In this document: positions 10,086-21,170 of the stretch, one piece after another | Position numbering within the stretch: the stretch's first letter is position 1 | How the letters are laid out: every line of letters begins with the position of its first letter | Source of the DNA: Platerodrilus igneus | Lineage: Eukaryota; Arthropoda; Insecta; Coleoptera; Lycidae | Length of the DNA: 64,000 nucleotides | NCBI GenBank assembly: GCA_036346225.1 | Contig: JARFIW010001189.1 | Coordinates: forward strand, 434,001 to 498,000 | Direction: 5' to 3' | The notes under the pieces: model-generated | Told to the model about the DNA's origin: nothing | Seen by the model: the letters and a program-made list of their open reading frames with translations, nothing else | Databases searched by the model: none | Position numbers and translations under genes: made by a program

Positions 10086-12450
10086 CGAATAGACAGACAC
10101 TGACCCCGACACTTTCCCAGAAATTTTCAGTCTGCATCTTTCACTACATGCGTGCAATAGTCTGATCTAGGTCTACCTCTACCTCTTTTTTTTTATCTCT
10201 GCTTGTAGTATATCCCGCACTATTCCCCAAAAATGCCTTAGAACACATCCTGCCCTTATATTTCGCCATTTTTTTTTGTTTTCCAAAATATCTTTATTTC
10301 CTTATTTTTATAACTTCTTTGTTACTAACTTTGTCTGTCCATACTATCATCATACATATGAAGCACAACATTTCAAAAGGCTTCTAATGTTTTTCTGTCT
10401 GTTTCTCCTATTATCTGTATTTCATAAACGCACCGTATTACTCTTCACATATGCTTTCAACAATTTTGTCCTTGTTTCTATGTTTACTGTCTTCGAACAT
10501 AGCAACTGCTCTCTCTTGTTAGATGCAATTTGGTTCCCCTTCTATTGTTTTACAAATATACCTAATTTCCCGATATTAAGTTGTATGTGAAGGGGGTTAA
10601 GCAGCCTGCGGCTATTAAGATCCTACAACACTTGACCAGTTGCCGAATTAATAGTTTTCCAATATATCCTTTTGCTAAATCAACCTTAGTTAAAAATATT
10701 TCAAAACCAATACCTATAGTTGTTTATAATAGTAATCATATTTAAGTGCAATTATTTTTTCGTCATTAGGTTTTCCGTCTTGAAACTGGTTGGACGCTTA
10801 CCTCCATTGATTTCTACTCTGTACTAGCCTATACATTTCTGTGAAATTCTCACAACCTTCATCTTTCACTATATGTGTGTAGTAGTCTAACCTAGGTATA
10901 TTTTTACCTCACCTTTTTTCTATCTTTGCTTCTAATATATTCCGCATTATTTCTTCATGCCTTAACATGAGACTTATCATTCTATCTCTCCTATTTTTTA
11001 CTGTTTTCCACATATTGTTTTCTTCTCCTACTGTCTAAATTTCACAGCCGCACAGTGCTATGTTCCGCATATATGCTTTCTGCAATCTCTTCCTTGTTTC
11101 TATGTTTGTTGTCTTTGGACGTAGTAGTTGCTTTTCTTGTTAAACGCAGCACGACCTTGTTCTAATCTTTGTTTTATATTTTTTGCACTTTTCTCATCTT
11201 GCGTTATTTGGCTTCATAGGTAGCACAAATCCTTAATCTCTTGTAAGTTCTCATTAAATATTTTTATTTTACTTTTCGATTTACTTCAATTTTAATTTTT
11301 GTTCATTTTCATACCGTATTTCTCTGTTAGAACTACTTCCATTTCATTAAGAGCTGATTCTATCTCTTGCTAGACACTAATAAGGCATATCAATCTTTTG
11401 ACCTTGGATAATAATTCCAAATATCTTCATCCATTTGATAGTATCGATTGCCTTTGATATATAAGTTAAAATACTCTTTTTGAATATCTTGAACTTTCTA
11501 TCAATTTTACATTGTCGAATGCATTTTCAGATCTACAAGCTTTCTCTTTTTTCAATTGTTTTCTCCAATATCTCCATCAGAATTGAAATAGTCTCCCGTG
11601 TTCCCATGTTTTGCCTGAACCCAAATTGATCTTCTCTTAGTATTTCTTCGGCCCATTTTTCTATCCGTTTTGTACAATTCTAGTTAATATTTTTGACGCA
11701 TGTGCTGTCACACTTATTGTTCGAAAATTTTCACATCTATCCTAGTCTCTCTTTTTTGGTATAGTGATTGTACGTTTGAAGTCTCCGGTTATTTCGCATG
11801 TCTCATGCATATATATTGCTTACAAGTTGGAAGAGACGTTTCGTTACTGCTTGTCTAGCGGCTTTTAGAGTTTTTGCTGGCATCTTATCTATACTCGGTA
11901 CTTTAGCATTTTTCAGACACTTTAGTGCTAATTCAAACTCATCTCTAAGTAAAGGATATACCAAGTCATTCTTTTGAGTGTCTAATTCCTGCTCTAGTGC
12001 TACTAGTTCTTGTCATGCATATAAGTTCCCTATATATTATTGCCATCTAACCACTTTCTATTTTTTATAACGATATCTTCTTCCGCATACCTTATATTTT
12101 TGCTATACGGTTTTATATCGCTAAAAGTCATTCTAATTAGTTTGTATGCTTCATCTGTCTTTCGTATATCCAACTTAGTTTGTACCGCTTTGCACTTTTC
12201 ATCAATTAATTGTTCTTTAGCATTCCTACATATGCAAATAATTTCCCATTTTGTGTTTCGCCTCGTTTGTTTTGTATATTCATCTTTATTCTATTAAATT
12301 TAGGATATCCTTTTTTTTCCATGGCTTCTTATTTTCTTTTTGTGAATATCCCAGAGTATTTCTGGCTGCCCTGTCTAAGCTGGATTTAATGTTATTTCAT
12401 TATGTTTCTACTTCCTTTCAACTTCTGTAGTCCTTTACTTGATTCTTAAA

Positions 12451-12828
12451 CTATTGCGTAACATAAATTTGATATCTTTTTATATCTTCTGGCAGCTTCC
12501 ACGTGTATCGTCTTCTATCATGATGTTGAAATAATGTGTTTGTGATGGTTAAATAATTTTTATCGTTTGTCGTGCCTAAACTAAATAAACATACTACCGC
12601 TCCTTTTCTATTCTCACCTACCACTGCATTAAAATCCCCAGTAATTATTACATTTTCATGTCCTTTTACGCATCTTAGTATGTCTTTGATATCTTTGTAG
12701 ATCGCTTCTACCTCTTCGTCACTGTAGCTATAGGTGGGCATGTATACTTGTATCGTTATTGTATTTACCGGTGTCTTATCTTTTTTCGCATACCTATCCC
12801 CACGACTGCATTTCCTTCTTCTAATCAA
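12451..12828 (-). pseudogene. LINE-B endonuclease fragment
   Basis: About 125 residues of an exonuclease-endonuclease-phosphatase type nuclease domain of a non-LTR retrotransposon. The segments ITIQVYMPTYSYSDEE, HENVIITGDFNAVVGE and RRRYTWKLPEDIKRYQI carry the conserved GDFNA motif and the Y-x-W region before the expected SDH motif. The latter half of the domain is out of frame. In an active element this nuclease nicks the target DNA. Confidence 0.8.
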
Positions 12829-13118
12829 ATATGAATTAACCTAAAGTCTCTGTTGCAAGCATCCATCGTCATTAGCCACCAAACTTCGCTAATCTCTACT
12901 ATGTCTAATGCTAACCTATCCATTTCAATTTCCAAGTTCTCTTAGCTTACTTACTTGTTTCGTACTTCTCACAATCCACGTTCCAACTCGCAAAATGTTC
13001 CTGACTCGTTTTCTAATCTTTCCGATCACATCCTCCGAAGTTGTCCCCGTTCGTAGGTCCTATTTGGGGACTATTTTAACTCAAGAATCTTTTAGTCCAG
13101 AGGATGCCATCTTCTTAA

Positions 13119-13430
13119 TTACAATTTAAGTACGCTGTGTACTTGGGAGGTATTGTGGTGGCTTCCCGTTGCCTTGCACATAGCAGTAGTGTATATTAGA
13201 ATGCCATACCGACTTGTATGGTCTCTAAGTACCGAAAGAGCGTCTGTTCTGTTGCAAGGACTTGTCTTAGCCTGCTTCCTCATCAAAAACCTCAGTAATT
13301 TGGCGACACCTATAGTTTGGCTCTGTAGGTCACTGGAACACGCAGCCATTCTACCCGTTCAAGTAATCTAGAAATTTTTCAAGGTGCAGGTCCGTGCAGA
13401 AGGAGCAAAACTACTACAAGACAAAAAGCA
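13119..13430 (-). mobile_element. LINE-B 5' untranslated region
   Basis: Reverse complement is closely similar to about 45935-46250, which precedes LINE-B in the other orientation (shared CCGAAAGAG and AGTACACAGCGTAC blocks). No coding function is claimed. Confidence 0.65.
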
Positions 13431-13739
13431 TTAAATTGGTTATAAATTGGAGGGGCTATTTTGTAATAATGACTGTTGAGCTTAATAGTCTCCATCCATA
13501 TAACCCAATTTAAATAATTTGAACAATATACAAGTATACATCTTTTCTTGTATCTGCTCTTGATTAAGTTCGATAAAGCAAAATCTCACGTGAGAATATT
13601 CCTATATCTTTGTTTATAGCTTTACATCATTCATAAATTCCTTAACGCAAATGAAACTTTTATAGTCTTTATTTAACGTTTTCTAATATTGCCTAACATA
13701 TTAAGCTTTAAACCACGCATTTGGGTACCCTGCATTTTC

Positions 13740-13970
13740 CCCTCATGTTTTGAGAAATATATCCAAGCGATGCTGTTAGTAAAACGCTAACAACTATACG
13801 ATCTAACCTAATTCTCTAACTTGTGAAAAGAACTAACAAACTGAATTCATGTAGATATAATCAGGTTATTCGCATCACGAAACTTTATCCCTGAGTGCAT
13901 CTTGTTATCCTGCGCCGAGTTAATCGATTTCGAGCTATTTGGAAATGAAATGAGATTGACACTATCTTAG
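13740..13970 (+). repeat. Direct repeat flanking the Penelope-like element (left)
   Basis: About 190-230 bases similar (roughly three quarters identical by eye) to 24890-25115, in the same orientation, with shared blocks such as AACTTTATCCCTGA and GTTATCCT. The pair brackets the Penelope-like coding region. Penelope-like elements often carry pseudo-LTR flanks, which makes that the best explanation; a dispersed unrelated repeat is possible. Confidence 0.5.
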
Positions 13971-15050
13971 ATGACTTTAAAGGGGATTGAAACTGCTTCC
14001 AGCATGTTTAATTGCAGTTTGAGAATTTGAAAGTGCTACAACTTCAAAGCAGAACGTGTGGTTTATGCGGATGCTACATCTGAGGTGAATGCGTTTGAAA
14101 TACTGAACCGCTTAGGTCTGCCTTTAAATAGAATAGTCTAGGCAGTAAATCAAATAGTTATGGTACTTCTCCAGTTTTGATATTTCATAAATAAAATGCA
14201 ATACATTAATGAAGCCGCAAAAGTTTATTTAAAAATGATATGCCTGAAGTAAGCTTTGAAAATAATTTATGTTTAGTCAGTCTATTCTCTGACACTACTC
14301 CGTATTGGGAAGTTGCTTTTGAAAATTTTTGTTTTTGATAGACAAACCTCTCTCTTAAAGGTACTAAAAATTAAAAGTCAGATACCGCTAATTTTACATC
14401 TTTATTGTAGAATTAGCAGTCTTCAAAATACTAACCACATCGTAGTGAAAATCTAATATTCAACTTTAGAAACTTCACATACAAGTGAAAATTGATATAG
14501 CACAAAACATTTACAAATGAAATACCAAAAGTTATCACCGATCCAAATAGTACCAAAAGCTTTGTTCAGAGTCAGAGCTCAAAAATCAAAACTTTTAATA
14601 GAGTTTTCAATTATCTGATTTTCTACCAATACAGGTGTACTGACTTTTTCCTACATATTGAAACACTACATTTTGAAAAATTGAAAATCCTTATACATTC
14701 ATAAGCGGCGCATATATGTCATTTGACGTTCAATATAAATTAAAATCTACAGGTTTTTTTATGTCTTTTCGAGAGAAAGTTTTTATCTTTGCAATTCATT
14801 TTCTTCCTGCAATAAATGGAGCTCCAAAAAAATTGATTCCTATGCAGGTATGGATATTTAAGTTTTAGAAAAAGTACACGAAACAATAAACGTGTACAAT
14901 TATCTTGTTTTCCTGCAACATCCGGTGGCTTAAGCAACAAACCAAACCTCCAAGGCAAAGGATGGGCATTAAACGATAACGCTTTCAAGTTGTGACGTCT
15001 TCCTCTACTATAAATCTTCATGACTAATCTGAATAATACACAATATAACA
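13971..15050. other. Probable 5' region of the Penelope-like element
   Basis: No clear ORF in the plus orientation of the element. Sequence near 14900-15050 may encode its degraded N-terminus, but stops prevent a confident reading. Confidence 0.3.
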
Positions 15051-15054
15051 TGAA

Positions 15055-16222
15055 GAAGTTGACCCAAAGATTTAACAGATCCGATTCTACGTTGATTTAT
15101 TCTAAAACGGATAAAGGGAATTTTTTGGTAAATTTGAACGAAATGATTATCTTAACATAATTGACGATTTCCTTAACACTCCAAACTTTCAAATTCCACA
15201 ACAAACCCCGTTCTTTACCTAAACTTAACAAACAAACTTCGAAAACGGTATATGAAAATTAAATTACTGTAAAGAGCCTAGATATTAATTACAATTCACT
15301 TCTGGTTATGAATCCACAAATACCTCGTATATATGGTCTCTTAAAAATTCATAAACCCAATATTGCAATTTGTCCAGTAACATCCTGCATTAACAAACCC
15401 TTACATGTGATTTTCGAATGCTCCACCCGAAGGTACTACATTGGCCAGGAAGCGAGTTTTTTTTTACCTGAAAATTTGGAATTCTCCCGACCCCTTGCTG
15501 TTCCAAGCAAGGTAGGGATCTTTAACGTGCGTGACAACACTCACACACGGGACCTCCATTTAACCTCCCATCCGAACGAGGGTGTATTTTTGTGAAAAAT
15601 GCTCACCGTACATTTTTTCAAGCGGACCGTGTCGGGATTCGAACCCAGGACCTTGGGCGTAGTATTCACACATATACCATTACGCCACGGAGCCGCCTTC
15701 ATTAACACCCGCTTACCGACTTACTAAATGGCTATATAATTTATTAAAAACCAGAATATTTTTTATCTCAAATTTCTCTATTAAAAATAGTATTGACTTA
15801 ATTCAAAGCCGAACAATTTACAATTCTCTAATATTTATAGCTTAGTTTTCTTTTTCAAATTTTCCAATTTATTCCCTAACATACCTCCAACAGATTTGCC
15901 TCAACATAGTAAATAATTTCATTGTGGAATCCAACTTCAATAATGAACAAGCTAATTGCATCTTAGCTTTATTAGACCTTTGCTTGATATACATTTTTTC
16001 ACTTTTAATAACAAATATTATCAACATAAATTAGGTTTAGCCATGGGTTCAAACTTATTACCTTTTTTGACAAAAACATTACGGATAATTTATAAAAATT
16101 CTTTATCAGCAAACATTCTTTAAAGAAAAAATTTTATTTTTGGGTCGTTTAGTTGATGACATTTTAGTTGTTACTACTGTTTCTAATTTTTCTTTAAATT
16201 GTTTTCACAACTAGCATAATAC
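15055..16222 (+). pseudogene. Penelope-like element, reverse transcriptase (first part)
   Basis: Plus-strand remnants match the Penelope-type polymerase order: STLIYSKTDKGN at about 15090, then IPRIYGLLKIHKPNI at 15317-15361 (a signature motif), SCINKP just before the SINE, WLYNLLKT-like sequence after it, and LVDDILVV at about 16150 for the catalytic palm motif. Frames change several times. The SINE at 15405-15697 and element X at 16223 interrupt it. The element resumes at 23775. Confidence 0.8.
15405..15697 (-). mobile_element. tRNA-derived SINE, copy 2
   Basis: On the minus strand a tRNA-like head has A box TGGCGTAATGG and B box GGTTCGAATCC, both close to the RNA polymerase III consensus. 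The body is shared with copy 1 (blocks ACGTTAAAGATCCCTACCTT and GCTCCACCCGAAGG on the plus strand side). Imperfect direct repeats at 15388-15404 and 15700-15716 (CATTAACAAACCCTTAC and CATTAACACCCGCTTAC) look like a diverged target duplication. Confidence 0.85.
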
Positions 16223-16329
16223 TAGTAGAAAATATGGATGGTAATGGGACAAATCCTCCGATCCTTCTCCTCCTCGATCCTTTCGATTAATATCTAACCT
16301 AGGTTTTTTAAATGTAAATTCGCACTATA

Positions 16330-16400
16330 AAGTCTAATTTTAAAGGGATTTCCTTCATGCTCCTCCTTGTGGAGATGAAATATCCTACTTGTGGAGGGGG
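16330..16400. repeat. Subterminal CTCC repeats, left arm of palindromic element X
   Basis: Contains GGGATTTCCTTCATGCTCCT and CCTTGTGGAGATGAAAT units, equivalent to those at 2770-2875 and 23600-23700. Cut short by the LTR-type insertion at 16405. Confidence 0.55.
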
Positions 16401-16404
16401 AATT

Positions 16405-18056
16405 TGTAACGGGCATTTTTATAGTTTAACCTTTTTACGCTACTCAATTGGTAAACACATTTCTGCAACTACTATCTCTATGTTTTATATTTATTAACTC
16501 GTGGGTATTACTTTAAAATTAGATAAATTGAAGTTTGATTTTCATTAATAAATAAAGTGGAACGATTTGTAAATAGGATTATTCGTAAATTGCTTCCCAA
16601 CTTGTTGAAAGTGGTAAACCGCGGTAATTAAATATTAGATAAAATTGCTGCATTCATATAAGTGTTGTTCCTTATGTGGATATACAAGTCTAGATAAGAG
16701 TCGATAAGCGGTTGTAATAGCAAGCAGTTGTAGTTTGTTGCTCGTTCCTATAGATTGTTTACGTTGAGAAGACTGTTTGCTGTTTTGCTTTGAAACGAAT
16801 GAAAATAGATGAGGAGTTGTAGTTTGTTCCTCGTTCCTATAGATTGTTTTACGTTGAAAAAGATACTGTTTGCTTTTGCTTTGAAGAGAGTGTGGAAAAA
16901 TGCGATGTTGTTTGTTGAAGCCAAGCTCGATTTTCACTAAATAAACTGTGATAAAATACAAAGAACGGTATATAATTTGTTATAAAATGCTTATAATGTG
17001 TATTTAAAGTGGTTTTGCGTATTAGTAATATGTACTCGTTCGGGGTACCCAAGGTGAAATCTGCAAAATCGCTCTTTTTATTGTGAACCTATCTTCATTT
17101 TTACGAGGTCGTTCTAAATGTCTATGTGGTTGGCGCGGAGTTTGAATTGGTAATCATAACCTATTCAATTATATTCCTAGGTGTTTAATTCTTGTATAAT
17201 GTTGGACGAAGAACAAAATTCCGTGATCACTGTTGCTTCTACAGAGGTAGAAAAAGCTCCCGATCTTATTCGAATTCCGACGCGTGATAGTGTCTGCTGC
17301 TAACACCAGTGAAATACGTAGGTGTGATTAGGGTAACGTGTGATAAGTTCCATCAACACCCTCCCAGTAAAGGGTGAAGTGCTTCGCTAGTGCAGGACCT
17401 CGTGAATCTCACACTTCAAATGCAAGGAAGCGTTCCTGAAGGACTTTCTGTAAGTTGAACTATTTCCTACTTGTTTTTACCTTAAATACCTGTCCGTTGC
17501 TTTGCCATACCTTTGGCGTTCTGAGACCTTTTACCATAGACTTGCATGCTATTTTAAATAAAAGAAAAAATAAAAGAGAAAAATCAATACTACTGGACTA
17601 CTCATATTAATTGTGTTTACCTATTTAAATTTTGTTAAAATTTTATCTGCTTTATGTCTAATTGGTGTGCGAGGAAACGTTTCTGCTACTCCCCAATATT
17701 ACCTCACTTTGTACTAAATTTTTGTATTGCTTTTACCGTTGTTATATTATATAGATTATCTAAACAGTTTTTTTTTATTCTACAAAGTACTGAACAATTT
17801 ATACTTGATCCGTATGCCATGCTTTTTCTTTGTTTCAAGTTTGCAGGACTAATTTGTTTTTCTTTCAGGTTTACTATTCTAATTTTTCTATTGCAGGTAC
17901 TGTTACTAACTCCTTACCGCCGCATACATCATAGGTCAGTCTGCTTTCTACAACCCCCTCTACTCTCCGATTGAGCCCGGTCATTTCTTTGACTTTCTTT
18001 GTGTTACGTAGCATAAATTTGGCGCCCAACGTGGTTGCCACGAATAAAACGTAACA
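16405..18056 (+). mobile_element. LTR-type insertion (solo LTR or deleted LTR element)
   Basis: Starts TGTAACGG and ends CGTAACA, flanked by AATT at 16401-16404 and 18057-18060, and it interrupts otherwise collinear element X sequence. Near the right end, 18019-18036 reads TTGGCGCCCAACGTGGTT, which resembles a tRNA-lysine-type primer binding site. No gag or pol is readable. It may be a solo LTR plus a little internal sequence, or an element with nearly all its interior deleted. Confidence 0.5.
16715..16900. repeat. Two-unit tandem duplication of about 90 bases
   Basis: The block TTGTAGTTTGTT..CTCGTTCCTATAGATTGTTT and the following TGTTTGCT..TTTGCTTTGAA part occur twice, starting near 16727 and 16816, within the LTR-type insertion. 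Confidence 0.6.
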
Positions 18057-18593
18057 AATTTCTTTCCTGCTTCATTTTACCCCATTCATCGGTACCCTAA
18101 AAAAAATCGATAACCTAATCCCAAAAGTTTTCGGGATACCAATCGGTGCCTATTGGCACCGCACGACCTTTTTAATTTTCATCTTAACATCAACCCTTAT
18201 CGAGCTACAACCCCCAATTCTATACTTTTTTTTATTTGTAAACAGTTTCTAATCGTGTATGGTAATACTGATTTCATTTTTCTTGGAAGTCCGAATCTAC
18301 CATTAATTGAACCTTAGATCAACTCGATTTAAAAACTTGGTGTAAGCAAAAAAAGTAATGCACATTTCTTTAAAACAATTTTATTTAATTATAAATATAC
18401 AGTGTACACTTAACATCTATTTTCATATAGGTAAAATCACTACTTCGCTATGCTCTCGGCTACCTAGTTTCAACTACTTTTCCATGGTCGTGGTGTGGTC
18501 ATAGCCTTTTATAAATAAAAAGCAATATAATACTATTCTAAAAAATTTTTATTCTGACATTATACATAACATAATTAAAAAAAAAATTTAATG

Positions 18594-20705
18594 TCAAGCA
18601 TGGAGCCATGTAAACTTAATTTTGATACAAAGGAATACACAGAAAACAGTCCTTTCTTTATGTTTGTTCGGAGTGGTTTTAATTTTATCTAATTTTATTC
18701 GCAGCTTAAAATTTAAATCGACACCAAAGTCCTGTATCTCCTTTTCTAGCCAATAGTTTGATACATAGAGACCGTCCAGGTTTTTAAATTGTAAATGTAC
18801 CGAAATTTGTCTCTATATATAAAGTCTTTAATTCCACCTACAATCAGATCCATTCCTTCGTGTAATTCCTGCAGCTTGTGACAATGATTTATTCGCGGCT
18901 ATCCCACTATACCCTGCATACATATCTTGTTAGCTTGATCGATTTCTTCTTGTCGGTATTGGAAGGAATCCTTATTCTCCCACTCACTGTTGCATAGTTG
19001 CATATCCACCACCTTTGAGAAAATATGATCGTTATGGGTTGTAAGACCCTCGGTTTTAAATGATTTGAAAGGTTCTTTACTAGGCAAATATACAGTAATT
19101 AGCAAAACCCCTTTGCGTGTGGTGTACGCCAAGGTTACGAAACCGGCATTCCTTAGTTCGTCTATGCTATCTGCCATTTTGATTAATACGTTTTTAGAAT
19201 AACCTTTTAAAAAGTATACGGATTTAGTACCATCCTTTTCCGCAAGGACGCCTACATAACTAAAAAAGCTTTTCTTACTAACCACAAATGCATACAGCTT
19301 GTAGAACCCGGATGTATCTAAGTTAGTCCATCGGCATATAAAATAATTTTTTAATTCTTCCTCATTTTCTCTAATAAAATGTTCTTTGTCTAACACATCT
19401 TTGTATTGTTCGCGTATTGTCGCAGTGTTTTCGCCTTTTTGCATCCACTTCCTCTAATTCCATTTTTCTCCACTTACAGCGTATGGCGTGCAGAATGGGG
19501 CAATTTTCTTTAGCGTAAACGGATTGAGTTTACTGCCAATATTTACGCGTTGTCTTACAACCTCTGGTCGAATGTTAGGCGTATTTACTAACCCCAATTC
19601 CGAAATTATTATTTCTTTTGGAATTGTAGAATATGGTGTTGCAGATTGTGTAAAATATGTACTACCTGCTTTAATGTAGCAGTTGTGTAAGGTTTTTATT
19701 TTATCTTGGCTGTCTTCCTACTGTACTATCTCCAAATAATTTACCGGTAAATTGTTAAAACTAAACGCTGAAAGCACATACTTGATCAATTTTTCTCTTT
19801 CCTTTGGTTTTTCAGACAACATTATTTGCAAGCCAGTCAATTTTTTTGTATTGCGATTCCCCCAATACACGTACTGTAGTGAGTTATTATACGCTAAACA
19901 GCAGCTTGTTCGCTAGCTTACTCCACATTTTTGCAAGTGGTACCGAGTACATTGGTGCCTTTAGGAAGTATAACTTACTATCTTTGAATAAGGTTAAACA
20001 GTATTTTAATGGATTATACACCTGTCCCGCACAGACATAGCTTCCAATTGTACAGTTGTATATTGTCGCCTCCAATCGCGCAATACCATGTTCTTTGGCC
20101 AAAGTAGACGCGAATGTTTACCTCAAAAGTGCATCTGGACAACGTAAAAAACTAGTATATAATGTCCAAGTTGTTTATTAACACCAGCACTTGTTATCTG
20201 ACACACAAATTTGTTATATATCTTAATTCTTGCATTGGTTTGTTAGCCATGTTAAACAATCGATTCCCGCAGTTTTATGGTTGTCAACTATAATATTACA
20301 GTTTTCTTCGTATTCGCCCTTGTAGCAAAAGTTATGGTTTGTAGTTAAATAATTACACATCTGCATCTTTCTAAATATACCGGCAAAATCTTGGGTTACA
20401 TCCATGTCAAAAAGTTAGTAATAATCTTTCTTGAGTCGTTCTAATATATCTGATAGTTCTTCCAATAGAGTTTCCAACTTAACATCTGCTAGTTCCACTT
20501 TGTATGGAACACATATAGGATTTTGTAATTTTGTATTAATGCTTTCGAGGCCTTATTTTCCGATTTCTTTTACTTACTGGCCCATCTTGTTAGTGCTTTC
20601 CAGAGAAAACGGAAGCTTAGCTTTAACACCATGTATAGCGGAAACAAATCGGGCAAACTTTCCACGTAGATAGCTGTTAAATGCACCACAAATTTCTTTT
20701 TTTAG
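18594..20705 (-). pseudogene. Orphan protein of element X, left arm copy
   Basis: The most complete version of the C-terminal half. The frame 18899-19444 gives 181 uninterrupted residues including IREQYKDVLDKEHFIRENEE, FYKLYAFVVSKKSFF, DELRNAGFVTLAYTTRKG and MQLCNSEWENKDSF. The centre (19887-20102) has RLEATIYNCTIGSYVCAGQV and KLYFLKAPMYSVPLAKMWSK; the N-terminal side (20223-20405) has MDVTQDFAGIFRKMQMCNYL. Compared with copy 1 the first 50 or so residues are missing beyond 20705. Single-base frame changes separate the blocks. The same residues are kept across the three copies even where DNA differs, which suggests it was once a constrained protein. Not assigned to any family. Confidence 0.7.
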
Positions 20706-20747
20706 GATAAACATCTTTTGTTTGCAGATGTTTGCTCGGCGTCTAAT

Positions 20748-20803
20748 CCGATCTAGGTCGGTTTAAATCCGACCTAGGTTGGATTTAATCCGAACTAGGG
20801 CGG
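20748..20803. repeat. Iteron-like repeat A, palindromic element X
   Basis: Three units at 20748, 20769 and 20790: CCGATCTAGGTCGG, CCGACCTAGGTTGG and CCGAACTAGGGCGG. Spacing is exactly 21 bases, as in copy 1, so the units would lie on the same face of the DNA helix. Confidence 0.75.
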
Positions 20804-20823
20804 TCTGGACAGGGGTGCGCATT

Positions 20824-20912
20824 GACATATGTCCGGACATATGTCGGATATATGTAGGATATATACTGGACATATGTCAGATACAGTTTGGATGTATGTC
20901 AGATGTATGTCA
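20824..20912. repeat. Iteron-like repeat B, palindromic element X
   Basis: Tandem units such as ACATATGTCGGATAT, ATGTAGGATATAT, ACATATGTCAGATA and GTATGTCAGAT, adjacent to repeat A and followed by a TAGGTTAG-rich stretch leading to the hairpin. Confidence 0.65.
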
Positions 20913-21107
20913 TAAGGATGCGAAAGGAGAGAATGACAAAGTAGGGTGGAGGGAGATGGGTTTAGGTGAGTTTACGTTGTTTGGAGTTAGGTTAGTCGGT
21001 GATGAATGAAGCTAGGTTAGGTTAGTTGGACTTGTTAGGAGTTAGGTTATCTAGTGTTGTCTGCAGTTAGGTTACGTTAGTTGGATTAGTGCGGACTTAG
21101 ATTGAAA

Positions 21108-21170
21108 AGCAGGAAAATTGATAGGTTAGGTCGGCGCTGCGCGTTGACCTAACCTATCAATTTTCCTGCT
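21108..21170. repeat. Perfect central hairpin of element X
   Basis: A 25-base-pair perfect stem (21108-21132 with 21146-21170) and a 13-base GC-rich loop GGCGCTGCGCGTT. It is the symmetry centre of the palindrome. Its position between the two outward-reading genes fits either a bidirectional control region or the joined hairpin end of a linear replicon. Confidence 0.85.

Larger units (their letters stand above)
10090..13430 (-). mobile_element. LINE-B, decayed minus-strand copy
   Basis: Reverse complement matches the better preserved LINE-B at 45935-50350. In element order: 5' untranslated region about 13430-13120, endonuclease 12828-12451 (VQVYMPTYSYSDEEVEAIY-type segment and GDFNAVVGE), reverse transcriptase remnants about 12300-10850, then a 3' untranslated region and an extra C-terminal coding remnant at 10620-10090 equivalent to 49860-50350. 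Only the endonuclease keeps a readable frame. Confidence 0.75.

Noticed and set aside
10276..10590. Phenylalanine-rich membrane-like ORF (104 residues)
   Set aside because: It is the opposite strand of a decayed LINE-B C-terminus; T-rich sequence gives phenylalanine-rich frames.
15633..15690. Free-standing tRNA gene on the minus strand
   Set aside because: Good A and B boxes but no complete cloverleaf by eye, and the same head plus body occurs at 5570-5871 with a target duplication, so it is a SINE head.
17654..17974. Hydrophobic 106-residue ORF in the LTR-type insertion
   Set aside because: T-rich composition explains the hydrophobicity; no domain or conserved context supports a gene.
18019..18036. 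Start of a full LTR retrotransposon after the primer-site-like motif
   Set aside because: Element X sequence resumes 20 bases later, so no internal region follows.
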